A DNA stretch of 64,000 nt from Favolaschia claudopus. Its lineage: Eukaryota; Basidiomycota; Agaricomycetes; Agaricales; Mycenaceae. The translations under genes were made by a program, and so were the position numbers. The notes below the pieces were generated by a model. The model did not search any database. It saw only the letters and a program-made list of their open reading frames with translations, and was not told the origin of the DNA. The DNA is taken from contig JAWWNJ010000058.1 in the NCBI GenBank assembly GCA_037176885.1, positions 620,001 through 684,000 on the forward strand, read 5' to 3'. This document shows positions 34,824-47,067 of this stretch, in pieces (positions within the stretch are counted from its first letter, which is position 1; the number at the start of each line of letters is the position of its first letter).

Positions 34824-36135
34824 CTCTCCAGTACGTTCAGATTCAAGTACACTAGCGGCGTTCTTTTTGCTGAATCTCTGAAGAAGGGCTTCGGCTGTCC
34901 TTATGCGATCTTGAGGCTAAGGTTGTGTGTAGACACTATCGCAGATCAAATTCGAACATTGAATATGATCAGTCGCGCCCATGGCGATGGCCACGCGTGG
35001 TCGGGGAAGGGCTGGGGATCAAATATCGGGAATGATTGATCGAGAAAGTACGAAAATGGTTCCTTCAAATGGAACATAGGACGCGGTCAATATTGACTAC
35101 GAAGTAACACACCACTTGCACACCACCAAACCCCGAAAAGGAAGTTTCGGCCATCAGCTGTCGGACCGGCCAACTTTTGTTGTCGTGTCATCGGCCCACG
35201 CTCTTTGCCTCCGAGTCTCCGCTTTTACTCATGAGTCGCTGGAAGATCTCCGAGTCCTCCCTTCGTATTGCTGTCTGGGAACCGCAAACGCCAGCCACCG
35301 CCAGTTTGTCACGGCATTTCCATCATACTTCACCACAGGCACGTTGCCTTGGACAACATCACGCTGGGTTGCGGAGGGGCTCTAAACGAAGCATAGAACG
35401 ATTCTTGAGTGCGGTTCTCGGCGTTTCATACGAGAAAACTCGGTGAATATCCGAGAATCGGCTCCACCGGTTATTGCTACGGTGCTACCAACTTTCAGAA
35501 TAGTTCTCAGCGGCACAAAACTGCGCATGCGTCAGTACGCATGGTACATGAGTAACCCTATTCTATTCTGAACTGTTGCTTTCACTTGCGCCAGTCGGTA
35601 CTTTGTCTTCTCATGTCCCCCTCCCTCAATAGGCAAACACCGACTTCCAATGGTCCTAGTATAGTTTTGGACTCAACCTTGAGGATTTTCCCCTCAGGCA
35701 ATAAATTCAATAATGACGACAACTGCAGGGATACCGCCAAGTACGTATACCATCGCTGTTGATTTTTGCGGCTTCTTCGAGGAAATCTGCATGCGTGCAA
35801 CATATCCTCGGCCCGAGATAAGCTGCACGAGTTAGCGGAACCTTCCTTATTCGATTCAGACCGCATCATCAGACGCTCACTCGGTCGCTAGGTTCGGGAC
35901 AACTTGGCGGTGATACATCACAGTGTGATCAAACCATCGGACCTCTCTATTTAAAATTTTGGGTCCCACATGAACCTTTGTCTTGTGGCATCGTTGACCA
36001 AACATGGGTGGATATTCCTCAGGTCCGTGTCGTCCTTAAAACCGGCTCGAAATCTTACGCATGTTCTAGCGTCCTCTCGGTCACCTTTCGATTTCCTTCC
36101 CTCGTCCAGGTTGAACCGTATCTCATCCGTCGATC
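34824..36135. other. Intergenic region, 1.3 kb
   Basis: No recognisable gene. Short ORFs at 35116-35446 (+) and 35582-35869 (-) have no domains. CTATTTAAAA near 35947 could be a TATA element for GH16 but is about 185 bp from its start. Confidence 0.4.
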
Positions 36136-37809
36136 ATGAAGGCTGCTTCTTTCGCTTTTGTTGCCATCTCCTCCATCGCTCCCTCCGTTCTGGGAGGTAC
36201 TTATTCTCGCAGCGAGAACATCGTCGGCCAAGGATTCTATAATTCGTTCAACTTTGAAGCCATCGGGGATCCGACCAACGGTCGTGTGTATGTTTTTCGG
36301 TCTCTCTTTCTATCGTCGTCCACGCGCTGATCATTATTCTTTAGCCAATATGTCGACAGGGCGACGGCAATGAGCCGGAACTTGACCTTTGCCTCCGGTG
36401 GGTAACATCAATTTGCCTGGATTCAAATTGGCCCAAGCAATGCTGATGACTTTGTACATGTACCAGGGAACACCTTTATTATGCGCGCGGATTCCACGAG
36501 TGTGACTGGCGCGTCTGGACGTCCCTCAGTGCGGATACGGACCAATAACGCCTACACTACCCACGTTGCAGTGTGAGTGAATTCCGTGAACCTCCAGCTT
36601 CTTTTATGATTTATCCGACCCGTGTGCAGGTTTGATGTCGCCCACATGCCGCAGGGATGCGGGTCAGTCCGTCTTATTGCGCTCTTATATGAACTCCAAT
36701 CTGACAGAGAATGGCTAGTACATGGCCCGCGATGTAATTATCCTCTGGTCATCGCAAAGCCTTTGAGATGGCTAACGAGTTTGCAGATGGGAAACGGACG
36801 AAGCTAACTGGCCAAGAGGCGGCGAAGTGGATATCCTGGTAAACTTTTTTCTCAAATCCTCTGGCAATTGCATCGCTAACAGCATACAGGAGGGAGTCAA
36901 CGACCAAGGTTCCAACCAAGTCACTCTCCATACTACTTCCGGCGAGTCGTCTGCCTCAGTATCATTCATTCCCCAAACTCCGAATAACCACGGTTGTCTT
37001 TTTCTTTCTCAGGATGCAGCATGCCAGCGTCGCGAACGCAGACCGGGTACGTTCAGTTTGTGTCCGATTCAGATTACTTGAGTTTGATTCGTTCGTTATT
37101 CACAGCACTTCTCTCCAATTGGACTGCAATTGGGCGATCAACGGAAACACAGGATGCGGAGTACGAGTCAACACAGCGAGCAGCTACGGACCTTCGTTCA
37201 ACGCGAATGGTGGCGGATGGTGCGCCGCCCCTCATCACAACACGACCAGATTACCACATGCTGAATGTTGATCCTGTCTAGGTTCGCTATAGAACGCACG
37301 AATACGTTTATCAACGTCTGGTTCTGGCCGCGCAATGCTGGGAACGTCCCAGCTGATGTCAGGTCGGGAGGTACTGCGGTCAACACGGGCAGCTGGGCGA
37401 GTCTTTCTTTCTCTTCTCTTCAGAGCTCCCCCCATGCATGGCGATTAATCGTTCTTCGTCGTCGCAGGGTACCCCCACCGCGAATTTCCCCAACACCAGC
37501 TGCAACTTCCCCAGCTTTTTCGACGCTAACAACATCATCATCAATCTTACTTTCTGTTCGTACCCTATCTATCCCATTCCCTTCTTCAAGTATTCCAGTC
37601 AGTCTGATTCGAAAGTAGGTGGCGACTGGGCCGGCGCCGTCTATGGATCTTCAGGATGCCCTTCTACCTGCAACAGTGCGTTAACACTTTATTCTTCATG
37701 AGCCCCCATTTCTCAATGTGATTAAACGACACCAGACTTCGTGGACAACAACCCCTCTGCGTTCACGAACGCGTACTTCCAGTTCAACTCCATCAACATC
37801 TATAAATAA
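36136..37809 (+). CDS. Secreted glycoside hydrolase family 16 (endo-beta-1,3(4)-glucanase type)
   Basis: Extracellular beta-glucanase-type enzyme. The signal peptide is MKAASFAFVAISSIAPSVLG, followed by the GH16 start GGTYSRSENIVGQGFYNSF. Spliced exons give VQYVDRATAMSRNLTFASG, then RTNNAYTTHVAVFDVAHMPQ and TWPAMWETDEANWPRGGE. The catalytic site is GEVDILEGVND, with both Glu residues and the Asp of the E-x-D-x-x-E motif. It continues NQVTLHTTSG, CGVRVNTASSYGPSFNANGG, TNTFINVWFWPRNAGNVPAD, GTPTANFPNTSCNFPSFFD, GDWAGAVYGSSGCPSTC and ends NAYFQFNSINIYK. At least nine exons. Typical substrates are laminarin and fungal-wall beta-1,3-glucan. It converges with the CBM1 esterase, 114 bp apart. Confidence 0.9.
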
Positions 37810-37923
37810 GCAGGGTCTTCATGAATCATGGATGAAATCGAAATGTATTTATATACGTATATGTATGTACTGCGGGAGTGAATGAAGCTCCAGGTGTTCC
37901 TTGACAATTTGTGTCTTTGCGAT

Positions 37924-39763
37924 TTAGAACCAAGGTGTCCCAGCCAAAAGCGCTGCAATTTGTTTCGCAAATATTTGATGCGCCGCGCCTGAGGTATGAG
38001 CGCAAAGCAAAGCGCGATCAGAACGCGAAAATACGACACAAAAATAAATAAGACTCACTGGCAGGATGGTAATTATTCCTGCGAGGAAACGGGGGTGTCA
38101 GCAAGCAAGCAAGCACGCATTGAACCAATTGGGATGGAGGAGAACTGCGACTCACCCCCAGAAATCGCCCGTATTTCCATAGCTCACTGCATCGACAAAG
38201 CCATACTGCGTCGGCGAGTTAAGAATCGTTGTAAATGCTGCATTCGAGTCCCATGTCCACGTCGTCACCTAAAAATTCGATCAGCCCTAGACAAAGACAA
38301 TCGAAGTTTCATTGAGTTGTTCATAACTTACACCAGTGTTGTTCGCCTTGAACGCTGAGATCTTGGCGGCGAGCTTGGTATTGAAACCCTGGATGACGCT
38401 CTTTTCGAGGGCTTGGGAGGAAGTGGATTGGGCAAGCATCTATGGATATATCTGTCAATAAAGCAGAAAGCAAAATGAATTTACGGTTGTACTTACGAGC
38501 GGGGAGCGATCTATGGGAGGGACGTTGATGAATAGGAAATTCCGAGCCCCGGCTCCACTGTATTTTCAGATTCGTTATAGACCATTAACGAAGCAAAGAT
38601 CGGCGCACTACTGTATAACGAGGTTTCAGTGAGATCTCTTGAGCGTGAAAATTTTAGTAACTCACGAGTTTCTGAACCAGCGCGAAATATGCGGCGAGGA
38701 GCGTGTCAGAGAAACTACATGAATACTTGGTTAGCATAATAATCACTTGTGAAGGTTGCAACGCACGCGCTACGATCTCCACCATTCCCATAGCTATTTC
38801 CAATATCGTTGATTCCTATGAAAAGATAGATAAACGCCTTTAAATTGCTATCACCGACGTAGAACCACGCCTCAGACTCACCAATCCAAACAGTAAAGAG
38901 CGAATTCGCACTCGTCCAAGGCGTACTCGCCGGCTTCTTCGCCGCCCCGGCGAGGAATTGATTCACCTGATCCGTCAGCGACAAGACGGTGGGCAGGTAC
39001 GGCACAACGAGGTTCGCGTCAATGGTCGCACCCCCGTACGCGTAGTTGTACGTCAGAATCGTCGTCTTGTTGAACGTGACCGTATCGAAGCCCACAAAGT
39101 TCTCGCCTACGCCGAACGAGAATATATCAAAAATATGAAAATGAAGAGTCAGATGAACCCCACCTCCTCCACCGGTGAACCCGGGAAATGGCGGATTCCC
39201 CAGCGGATTACCGACCGTCGGTAGTGTGCTGTTTGGATCGAAGCCGGTTGTCGTATAGCTGTCTCCACTGCACATTTTGTGAAAAGTTGAATGCAGCTCA
39301 ATCCGGAACATACATACAATGGGAACCAGTAGGTGACTGTTCCAGTTGGGGTCGACGGTGGTGTTGAAGAAGCAGATGTGCTGCTCTTAGTCGTTGTTGT
39401 TGCCGTGGTTGTACCGGTGGATGGGAGGCATTGGCTGTAAACTGGAGTGCATAGGGTCAACCTGAGAGACAAAATCCGTTTTTATGATTCTGAAGGCGCG
39501 TACAGGCATTCTGGAAGGTGCAAGTTGCGCTAACGATGTACGTCAATTTTTTGAACGTCGGTACAAAATAATTGGAACGTACCCGGAAACGCAAGTCGTG
39601 GCTCCGGACCAGCCTATGAATTGAATGGTACTTAGGAAGCACGGGAGCTCGGAGAGCTGACGAAGAAATTACCTGTTCCACCACATTGGCCCCAAATCGG
39701 ACTTTGCGCCGCAACGATGCGGGTAGCTAGCGCGATGACTGAGATTATTTGAAGGCAGGTCAT
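37924..39763 (-). CDS. Secreted GDSL/SGNH esterase with N-terminal CBM1 (CE16-like)
   Basis: The start at 39763 gives a signal peptide (MTCLQIISVIALATRIVAAQ) and then a fungal cellulose-binding CBM1: SPIWGQCGGTGWSGATTCVS, then ATCTFQNAC and YSQCLP after splicing. A Thr/Ser linker (TTTATTTTKSSTSASSTPPS) connects to an SGNH hydrolase. Its nucleophile block is SGDSYTTTGF, followed by NPPFPGFTGG, VTFNKTTILTYNYAYGGATI, the G-x-N-D block IGINDIGNSYGNGG, ARNFLFINVPPIDRSP and the C-terminal His block GDFWGNNYHPAS then AAHQIFAKQIAALLAGTPWF. Catalytic Ser and His are visible; the family Asp is two or three residues before the HPAS His or replaced. CE16 members deacetylate plant polysaccharides. Around ten exons. 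Confidence 0.85.
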
Positions 39764-41195
39764 GTTGAATGCGGAAGGCGGGCAGGACATTCGCATCGCA
39801 AGACGTCAGCCTTTTGAAGTCGAATTTTGAAAGGGACGAAAAGCGGTCAGCTGGAACTGAGAGACGCCGGATATTTTCCGGAGCGCAGACATGGTTGAAC
39901 GGCCGACGAACGCTCCCAAGTCACAATGGCTTCTGCGACCGAACTCCAACCGCTAATAGGCCGAGTGTCATGTATTCAAGTGTAGGCGAGCAATAGGTCG
40001 TCCCGAATGACAACAACAGGCTTTGATTTCGCACTTGACCAAGTGTGAAGCAAACAGTTCGTCTCGGTAGAAATATAGACCAAAGCGCGAAGAGCCTTTT
40101 GGATTAGAAAGCGAAAGCAGACATGTATCTAGGTTGTGGAATCAAAAGCGCTAGCCGGGCAGCTGAGCTTGAGGACGCAAACGCTCGGACCGTAGAATGT
40201 GTGTGACTGGGTCCTTGGGATACTGCTCCACTGCGTCTGTAATGTAAGAACGAAATCCCTAGTCAGTACAGACTCACGAACGCACCTTCTCTCCCAGCTT
40301 GATCGCCGCTCCCTGAGTCGTAGTCATCTTCAATACGAGAAACCGTCACCATGCATAACCAGTGAGTGACGCACGGGCTCAATAAGTCGACGAACCCGCT
40401 CAACGACGACGGTAATGCATCCGTCCTCGCACGTAGCGGTGATGGTAGCGCCCGAGCTCGGAAAACATGTGGATTTTTGCTTCCTTCATGCTTCTTTACT
40501 TCCTTTTTAGCAAATGTGGTGGCCGCCAATGGCCACCGAGCAGCTTGAGAGGTCGCCGTCAGGCACGGAAACTAGCGACGCTGCCCGTTGCTGGACGAGA
40601 CCTGGCCCAGAGACTTCTGGCTGGGTCGACAACCGCCGCGTGTCGCCGCCAAGCTCGGTAGTGAATGGTAGAGCGGGCTCCCGCGCGATACTGCAGCGGC
40701 CTTGGAGACGGGGTGGAGATCTACAGAATACTAATAGTCCGTGTTCCCCTGCAGCAGCGCGAACCGCCATCGTTGCGTTGGAGGAAAAGAAATTCGCCAG
40801 AGAGCGGAGAAAAAAACATTGGTAAACAACCGCATGCTACCAAAAAAGGAAAGAATTCGAAATTACAGATTATTTTACATGAATTCCCTCCCTTCGAAGC
40901 GAATGCTGTCTGGTATTCTATCTAAAAAAGTTTCCAAACAAAGTACAAAAGGAACGACTGGCGGGCGGGTGGCATTTTTGGGGGGACTCCGATACGAAGA
41001 AAAGAAAAAATAGTCCATCCGGAAGAAAGTGAAGTGCAGAACAATCAATCAAAGCGATGAAGCGAGCGTGAGGGAAGGAATGAATGGAGATGCTGGAGAT
41101 ACAGACAAAAGATTGAGATGATGCGTGGTGATACAACAAATGAGTTGAAGAGAATGCGATGCGATGTGAGGGAACAATGAACAACCAAGAAAAGA
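39764..41195. other. Intergenic region, 1.4 kb
   Basis: No supported gene. A stretch at 40506-40780 is GC-rich with overlapping ORFs on both strands and a short CCAATGGCCACC-type repeat, but no domain. The 40.85-41.19 kb part is A-rich and fits a 3' UTR of the next minus-strand gene. Confidence 0.4.
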
Positions 41196-42938
41196 TCAAA
41201 CAGCGTAGGACGGTCGGTATCCCCTGAAAAAATCGAGTGAGCTCTCTGAACTCGTAAGAAAACATAATGAGGATACGCACTGTGCGTTATTTGCAGGAGG
41301 ATACCCAGGCTTCAGGTTAAACTCGGGATACCCTGTCGCGTAGACCTCCTCTTGGTTGACGTACACCGAAGGCATGCGCGTCCCAAGGTGGAACATATTC
41401 GTCTCGATCTCCTCCTGCTCTGTCCGCGCTTTCGTCGTCGGTCGCCGGCTGGAGGTACCCTGCTGATCTGTTCCACGACCGCGCACGGAGCGGCGGGTGT
41501 TGAGGGTTGCGAGGAAGGAGACGGCGTATACTGCGGAAAATGATGAACTGTTCAGCAGGAGTATATGAAGGAAGAAAGGGCCGACGCACATTTCGAGAGC
41601 ATGAAATACGTCGCAGCGAATATCAAGTTTCCACTAAGGAAGTCGAACAGTAGCAGTGTCGACAGACTGACTACCGTAGTGAGCACCCCCGTGTTGATGG
41701 CGTCCGTAACAAGACGGTTGATGAGCGAGTTGGCGCTTTGAGGCGAGGCATGTCAGCTGGGGCACACGCCTAGCATTGAAACAAACGCACGCAGAGCCCT
41801 GCCCCGTCCTCATCCTCCATAAGAAAAAGCATAGCGATCCGGCGGTAACGACATCGGTCAACACACCCAGTGCAAGGGAGATAGTTCCCAGCATTTTAAG
41901 ATGGAAGACTTGAGGGATGGAGTTGAGCTGGAAGGCGCGGAGGGTGAACGCTGTTGAGATGCGGAGATTAGTGGAACAGCACAGGCGGGATGGCACGAGT
42001 GATGCACACACCAAGAGCGACGCCAAGCTGGCCAACGGCGAGTAGGCACTTTTTTTCGAAAAATGTGTCAGGCCTCCATTTGTCAACCAGAAATAGACGG
42101 CGTACAATCGAAGCAGTGATGAAAATATTCTTCTCGCTGACTGTGACGCGGATTTGAATAATCGTTTCTGATGCCGGAGAGATAGGCTGCGGGAGCTTAC
42201 ATCGATATACGCGGGACGCAAAACACCTGAACATGAAATGAATTAGAAAATGAGCAGCGTCGGAGAAGTTTGGGGACCGCGTACAGCTTGACTATCGTAC
42301 CCACAATCGCCCCCACCGCTTGTTGCAGCTGCCACCGAAAACAGAGTTCGAGTAAGAATGGAAGCGCCATAAATGGAAAGAGGACGGGCTCTCACAATGA
42401 GCGACCTACGGGCGCCACGGTCAACATGGGTAGATCTTGGATCGAATCGAAACAGAAAAATTGCGCACCATGTGGTTGTACCAGTGACCAGCGCGAGCGG
42501 ATTCCCTGCACTCGCTATGCTGTAGAAATACACGAAATGGCCTATCAAAGCCTGGTCCGTCGTTTCCAGCACTCTGCGATGCCCAGGCGAAAATAAATAA
42601 GGTTGTCGGTGGAAGTTTACAGTGACCGATACGCACAGTATCACTCCTACTAGGAATTTGTACTATGAAGGTGACAGTGGATTAGGAACGCAGATGAAAA
42701 AAAAATTATAATTCGACACGCACCAACGCGGCGTCGCCGTTGAATCGGGTGTAGTACGACCAGGTTTGGGTTAACAGTCTGCGCGCAGGCCAATTAGGGA
42801 CACGGTAAAACAAAAGGTGCTCATGCGAACATACATCCCAAAGACTACGCAGGCCATGGCAAATCCGACGATGATGGCACCGAGGGTGTTGTCGAGGGTG
42901 AACGAAGCCTGCGGCGGGAGCTGTGTATTGTCGGCCAT
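41196..42938 (-). CDS. DUF6534-family membrane protein, tandem copy A
   Basis: The start at 42938 gives MADNTQLPPQASFTLDNTLG and the first helix AIIVGFAMACVVFGMYV. Further exons encode VLETTDQALIGHFVYFYSI, NPLALVTGTTTW, AVGQLGVALGV, FTLRAFQLNSIPQVFHLKML, GTISLALGVLTDVVTAGSLC, FFLWRMRTGQ, SLINRLVTDAINTGVLTTVV, YAVSFLATLNTRRSVRGRG and a cytoplasmic tail. A final intron splits Gln, and the last exon reads GYRPSYAV with the stop at 41196-41198. These are all signature DUF6534 segments. Around ten short exons. Function unknown; the even spacing of helices suggests seven membrane spans. Confidence 0.88.
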
Positions 42939-43815
42939 TTTTTGAATGAATACAACGGCGGGGAGGCCCACAGGGCGGGAGGAGGAGGAGGAGTGAGGGA
43001 GAAGAAGACGAAGAGGCACAGATGATCTGCAGCCAGTTGCTTTAGTATGATGATACGCATAGCCTGCCTAAAGTAGGCGGGACCGCCATGGCGTCGCCGA
43101 GGATACATAACACAAGGATCTGGTGGTTGATTCCAGGAAGCATGCCGTCAGGTGTATGATTCAGGGCAGATCATAGGTTGCCATGAGGAACGCGCGCTTG
43201 GGTTCACTCTCTGATTCGATGTGCTGTATGTTGTCAATGCAATCCTAAGCTGATGCCCAGCGGCGATACTGCTCAACGCCTGGACATCGACGGGGGTCGA
43301 AACGCACACGGACTGAGACAACGGATTCGAGGGCGGTATGGGTGAGGCAGCAAGTCCCGCGTGAAAATCTCCGACGCCGTTGTCGTCCCGTCCCGACTCA
43401 CCGCTGATATGGCCACATGAGGATGGTCATTTCCATCATCCCATCACAAGCGGTGGGGCATCACAAGCCGATGATGCAAAGCACTTATCTAGCCGAAGAA
43501 TTTCGAATTTCAGAGCGCGCCGAGTCGGTCCGTAATCCTGCTCAACCCAAGGCGACGCTGCTAGCACAGTTGAGATACGGGGGGAAGGTAAACCCTGGTA
43601 AACCCCATTATTACCTCCCGCGCGCGGGCTGTCCAACAGATCGGGAACTAGGCATCAGCGACTCACCGAGAGTTCCCAGCGCAAATTAAGAAGCCACCGA
43701 AGGTGCCCGCGTCTTGACTCTTGATCAACTGACTCCGAGTGAGAATTCATTATTCGAAAATCTTCAATTCATCGAACATCGACGTCGATCTAAATCTTGA
43801 ACGGAAGTAAAACGA
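42939..43815. other. Intergenic region between the tandem DUF6534 genes, upstream part
   Basis: Contains the promoter of copy A and short ORFs (for example 43417-43689, +) with no recognisable content. Confidence 0.4.
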
Positions 43816-43823
43816 ACTGAGAC

Positions 43824-44243
43824 AGGCCCCCGGTCACTACCTACTAGGTCGGTCCGGAATAGGGTAAATCTGCCTCGAAAAATCGCGATTTTGGGTCCGG
43901 GAAATAGGGTAAATCTGCCTCCAATCGAGCGAGGTCGGTCCGGGGATAGGGTAAATCTGGGGGCCCAAGGTCAGAATTTTCAACCTAATTGCGGCGGTCG
44001 AGAAACTTTGACTGACACATCTTGACCGCCTGGGCCAGAAACGACGGGAAACGGTCGAAAAAGAGCCGCTGGAGCGAAAATGGGGCGAAAACACGAAAAA
44101 ATCACCGAAAAATAGGCGAAAATTCGATTATTTTAGGCTATGTCGGTCCGGGATAGGGTAAATCTGCCCCCAAACGCCCAAAATTCATAGGGTAAATCTG
44201 CCCAAATGGGCGGACCGACCTTATAGGGAGTAGCCGGGGGCCT
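43824..44243. mobile_element. MITE-like element, 420 bp, with a perfect 8-bp target-site duplication
   Basis: ACTGAGAC occurs directly outside both ends (43816-43823 and 44244-44251). The termini are about 33-bp inverted repeats: both begin AGGCCCCCGG when read inward, and both end AGGTCGGTCCG, with a handful of mismatches between. Inside, the motif AGGGTAAATCTG appears five times in the same orientation (43861, 43906, 43948, 44155, 44189), usually preceded by GGTCCGGGAAT or close variants. There is no transposase. An 8-bp duplication is usual for hAT-superfamily elements, so a hAT-mobilised MITE is the likeliest class. Confidence 0.85.
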
Positions 44244-44251
44244 ACTGAGAC

Positions 44252-44948
44252 CTAGTATAAGTAGTATGATTAGCCATGTGTCCAAGGGAAAGGCTCGGGA
44301 TATAAATATAAGCGCTTTGACTGTAAAGTTCTGAGACGACACCGTGTTAGCACGAAGGTGGGACGAGACGCATGGCATACCGCGTTGAGTCGTGTAAATA
44401 GTTGGGTCGGTGTTCGTCATCTGTGTCTTACTCATTCAAGCCTCAACGCCTGCAGCAAGTTGCCAGCGGAGTGCTCGTAAATTGTCAATGGAGCAACAAT
44501 GGAGGGCCAGAATCGATCAAGCGACGAAGCTCGCCAGCAGCATCTCACCTTGAACATACCGTTAGGACGAGCGAGAAGCTCGTCCGGTTGCTGCAAGTCT
44601 GCGACTGTGGTGGGAAAGGCGAGGCACGTAGTGTCACAGTCACGTGAAATGCAAGCAATGCCACACAGTGCGTCACACGCCAAGGAAGTCGAAATCGAGA
44701 AACCCGGAATGAATATTTTCGAAAGAGCCGAGAGTCTCATGAGACACCACGATATCCCATATTCTAAAAAACGAATGGCTTGAAAATGACAGTCGTAGTC
44801 TACAATACACAACACCGTAGGTAACAAGAAGATACAAAATATCGAAATACAAAAGAATGCAATTAAATTCTCGTCCATGCTCTCTGTGCGAAGTCCCCCA
44901 TGCTTTCCAGGCAGGGGATTTTGGTTTTTGAAGCTTCTTTACGCGCCC
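44252..44948. other. 3' region of DUF6534 copy B
   Basis: An ORF of 148 codons (44432-44878, -) lies just past the copy B stop. It shows no family resemblance and its start lies in AT-rich 3'-UTR-like sequence, so I do not call a gene. Confidence 0.4.
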
Positions 44949-47067
44949 CTAGCGCATATACGGATGATTATACGGATAGGGCAACCCCGCATTGGGATTG
45001 GCTCCATGCATCGTCACATACGGATTCTTGTTGCCGACCTCAACGTCGAGGTCCGTACTGACCGAAACTTCCTGGTGAATATCAATTTCCATACCCTGAG
45101 TGGGAGTGGAAAGGAGAAGTCAGCGGCCGCCGAAAAGAAGTCCGCGCGAGAAAGAGAAGAAACCAGGTATAGCCTGGCAGGCGAACGCCGTTGCTGTATG
45201 ATTTCAAACGTACCTTGGATATGGATTGCGCATGCGGGTCTCCCGGAGACCCCAAGGTGTTCGAACGAGCGGTGTATCCCATCGAGTAGAACTGATTCCC
45301 TCCAGAGAGATTCGCAGACCCACCCGTAGTAGGGCCCTCTTGCTCCGTACCCTTCCCACGAATGATCTTTCGCGTGTTGAGCGTGCAAAGGAAGGAGATG
45401 GCGTAGACTGTCCATCCATCGTGTCAGATTTACCGCGGATCCGGTGGGCACATCATGATACAGCGAATAGCAACTCACGTTTGCTCAGAATGAAGTAAAA
45501 TGCCATGAATTGGAAATTCCGCGGGCGGAGGTCGTACTATGAGAACAAACAATGAGCCAAGAAAACTCCAGGGCTCGGTAAAAGCTGAGGGAGACTCACG
45601 AATATCAATGTGAGAAGACTGATAGCAGCGGTAAATGCACCGGTATTGACTGCATAGATCGTCAAAGTGTTGACGAGCGAGTCCGCCCTATTATTGCAGC
45701 AAGTATAGTAATCAGTTGATCTGATCTGCTCGGGAGAAGGATGTGGAGAACAGAACAACATACCGTTTATGTCCTGTGCGGAACTTTCGTAGGAAATAAA
45801 CGAGCGCGCATGCAGTGAATACGTCTGTCAGGACGCCCGCGCCCAAGGAAAACGATGCAAGAACCTGATAGCGATATTAGTTCCTGAGCTTGGAAGGCAC
45901 GGAGAAGAGCTTGACGGCGCTCCGACATACTTTTAAATTGGGCAGTGTCATAAGGAAAGGATTGCGGAACCTGATGTTGATGCAAAACACAAATGAGTGG
46001 GTTTCGGTGGAATTGAGTTGAGCTCGTACGCTTTGATAGTATATGCTGCGGGAGTCGTTGATTAGCAACTGAGAACAACGAGCCGAGATATATCACACAC
46101 CAATGGCAAGGCCTGATTTAATTGACACCGAAAAAGATTGGCCATAGAACTTCAAGATCGAGAGAAAGCTGTACTCACCCATCTCGGTAAGATTGAGCGC
46201 CACCTGTATTTTCATCCAGTCATTTAACGCATTTTAGTCAGGGGGGTCAACTCACCACCGTCGCGGTGACTGTGATGTTCCGCTGGCTGACTAGAACACA
46301 TTGAGAGAATATCGCAAAAGAAAAGGCGAAAACCGACATCGCCAAACTCGCATCGCGAAACATCTACAAGGCATTGTCAGGCTCGCGGCCGTGAGTGTAT
46401 CATGAGCAAGTCCACATACAATCTCACAATAGTGCCGATTAAGGCCTAATATAACAGCCGTCGCAATTAGAAAGGAAAAGGGGGAAAGGTGAAACGTAGC
46501 CCAACTCACTCCGACAGTTAATTGCACCTGAGGCTTTTTCAGTAACTATTCTTTGCAACACATGATTGCAAGGAAAGACTCACGATAAGAGTCCACGCGA
46601 CAGGCTGAAGGAGCATCACCAACGGCTGGCTGTAATTTCTGTAGGCAAAGTCTCATCATCAGTACGAAAACGAAAGTGGAATTGGGATGGTAAGGCGCAC
46701 GTTATGGTGTAGAAATAGACCGCATGGCCAATGAAGGCTTGGTCTACGAGTTCCAGGACCCTGAATATTCCCGACACGATTAGCACCCTGTGTGGGCGCC
46801 AACGAGGTGAATCGACACGAACCAAATCAACACTACCTGGAGATGCATAATGAGAAACAGTGAAAACCAAGCATACGAACAACGCACAATGATCTTGTAC
46901 GCTAATCTGTCCCCCGGATAACGCTGGAAGTACGTGAAGCATTGGTTGGTGTTCACGCCAAACACGACACAGCTGAACGCGAAACCAATGAGAGCAGCGC
47001 CGAGCGTGTCGTCGACGGGGCCGATGAGCGCCGCCAATGGCGAGGACTCGGGGGGCGACGAAGCCAT
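44949..47067 (-). CDS. DUF6534-family membrane protein, tandem copy B
   Basis: The start at 47067 gives MASSPPESSPLAALIGPVDD and the classic first helix with TLGAALIGFAFSCVVFGVNT and QCFTYFQRYPGDRLAYKI. Then come VLIWF, RVLELVDQAFIGHAVYFYTI, a P-L-V-M-L-L-Q-P-V-A-W helix, FRDASLAMSVFAFSFAI, SLVNTLTIYAVNTGAFTAAI, SLLTLIF, FQFMAFYFILSK, YAISFLCTLNTRKIIRGKG and a tail ending NPNAGLPYPYNHPYMR. About 12 short exons. A longer ORF reaches back to 47241 but its extra residues are not family-like. It shares order and wording with copy A, so the pair is a tandem duplication. Function unknown. Confidence 0.85.

Noticed and set aside
43837..44094. Minus-strand ORF with repeated QIYPIP
   Set aside because: The repeats come from the AGGGTAAATCTG motif array inside the MITE, not from a gene.
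44432..44878. 148-codon ORF downstream of DUF6534 copy B
   Set aside because: No family resemblance, and the start lies in AT-rich sequence that fits a 3' UTR.
46291..46527. Separate minus-strand ORFs inside DUF6534 copy B
   Set aside because: They are single exons or intron read-through of the multi-exon gene.
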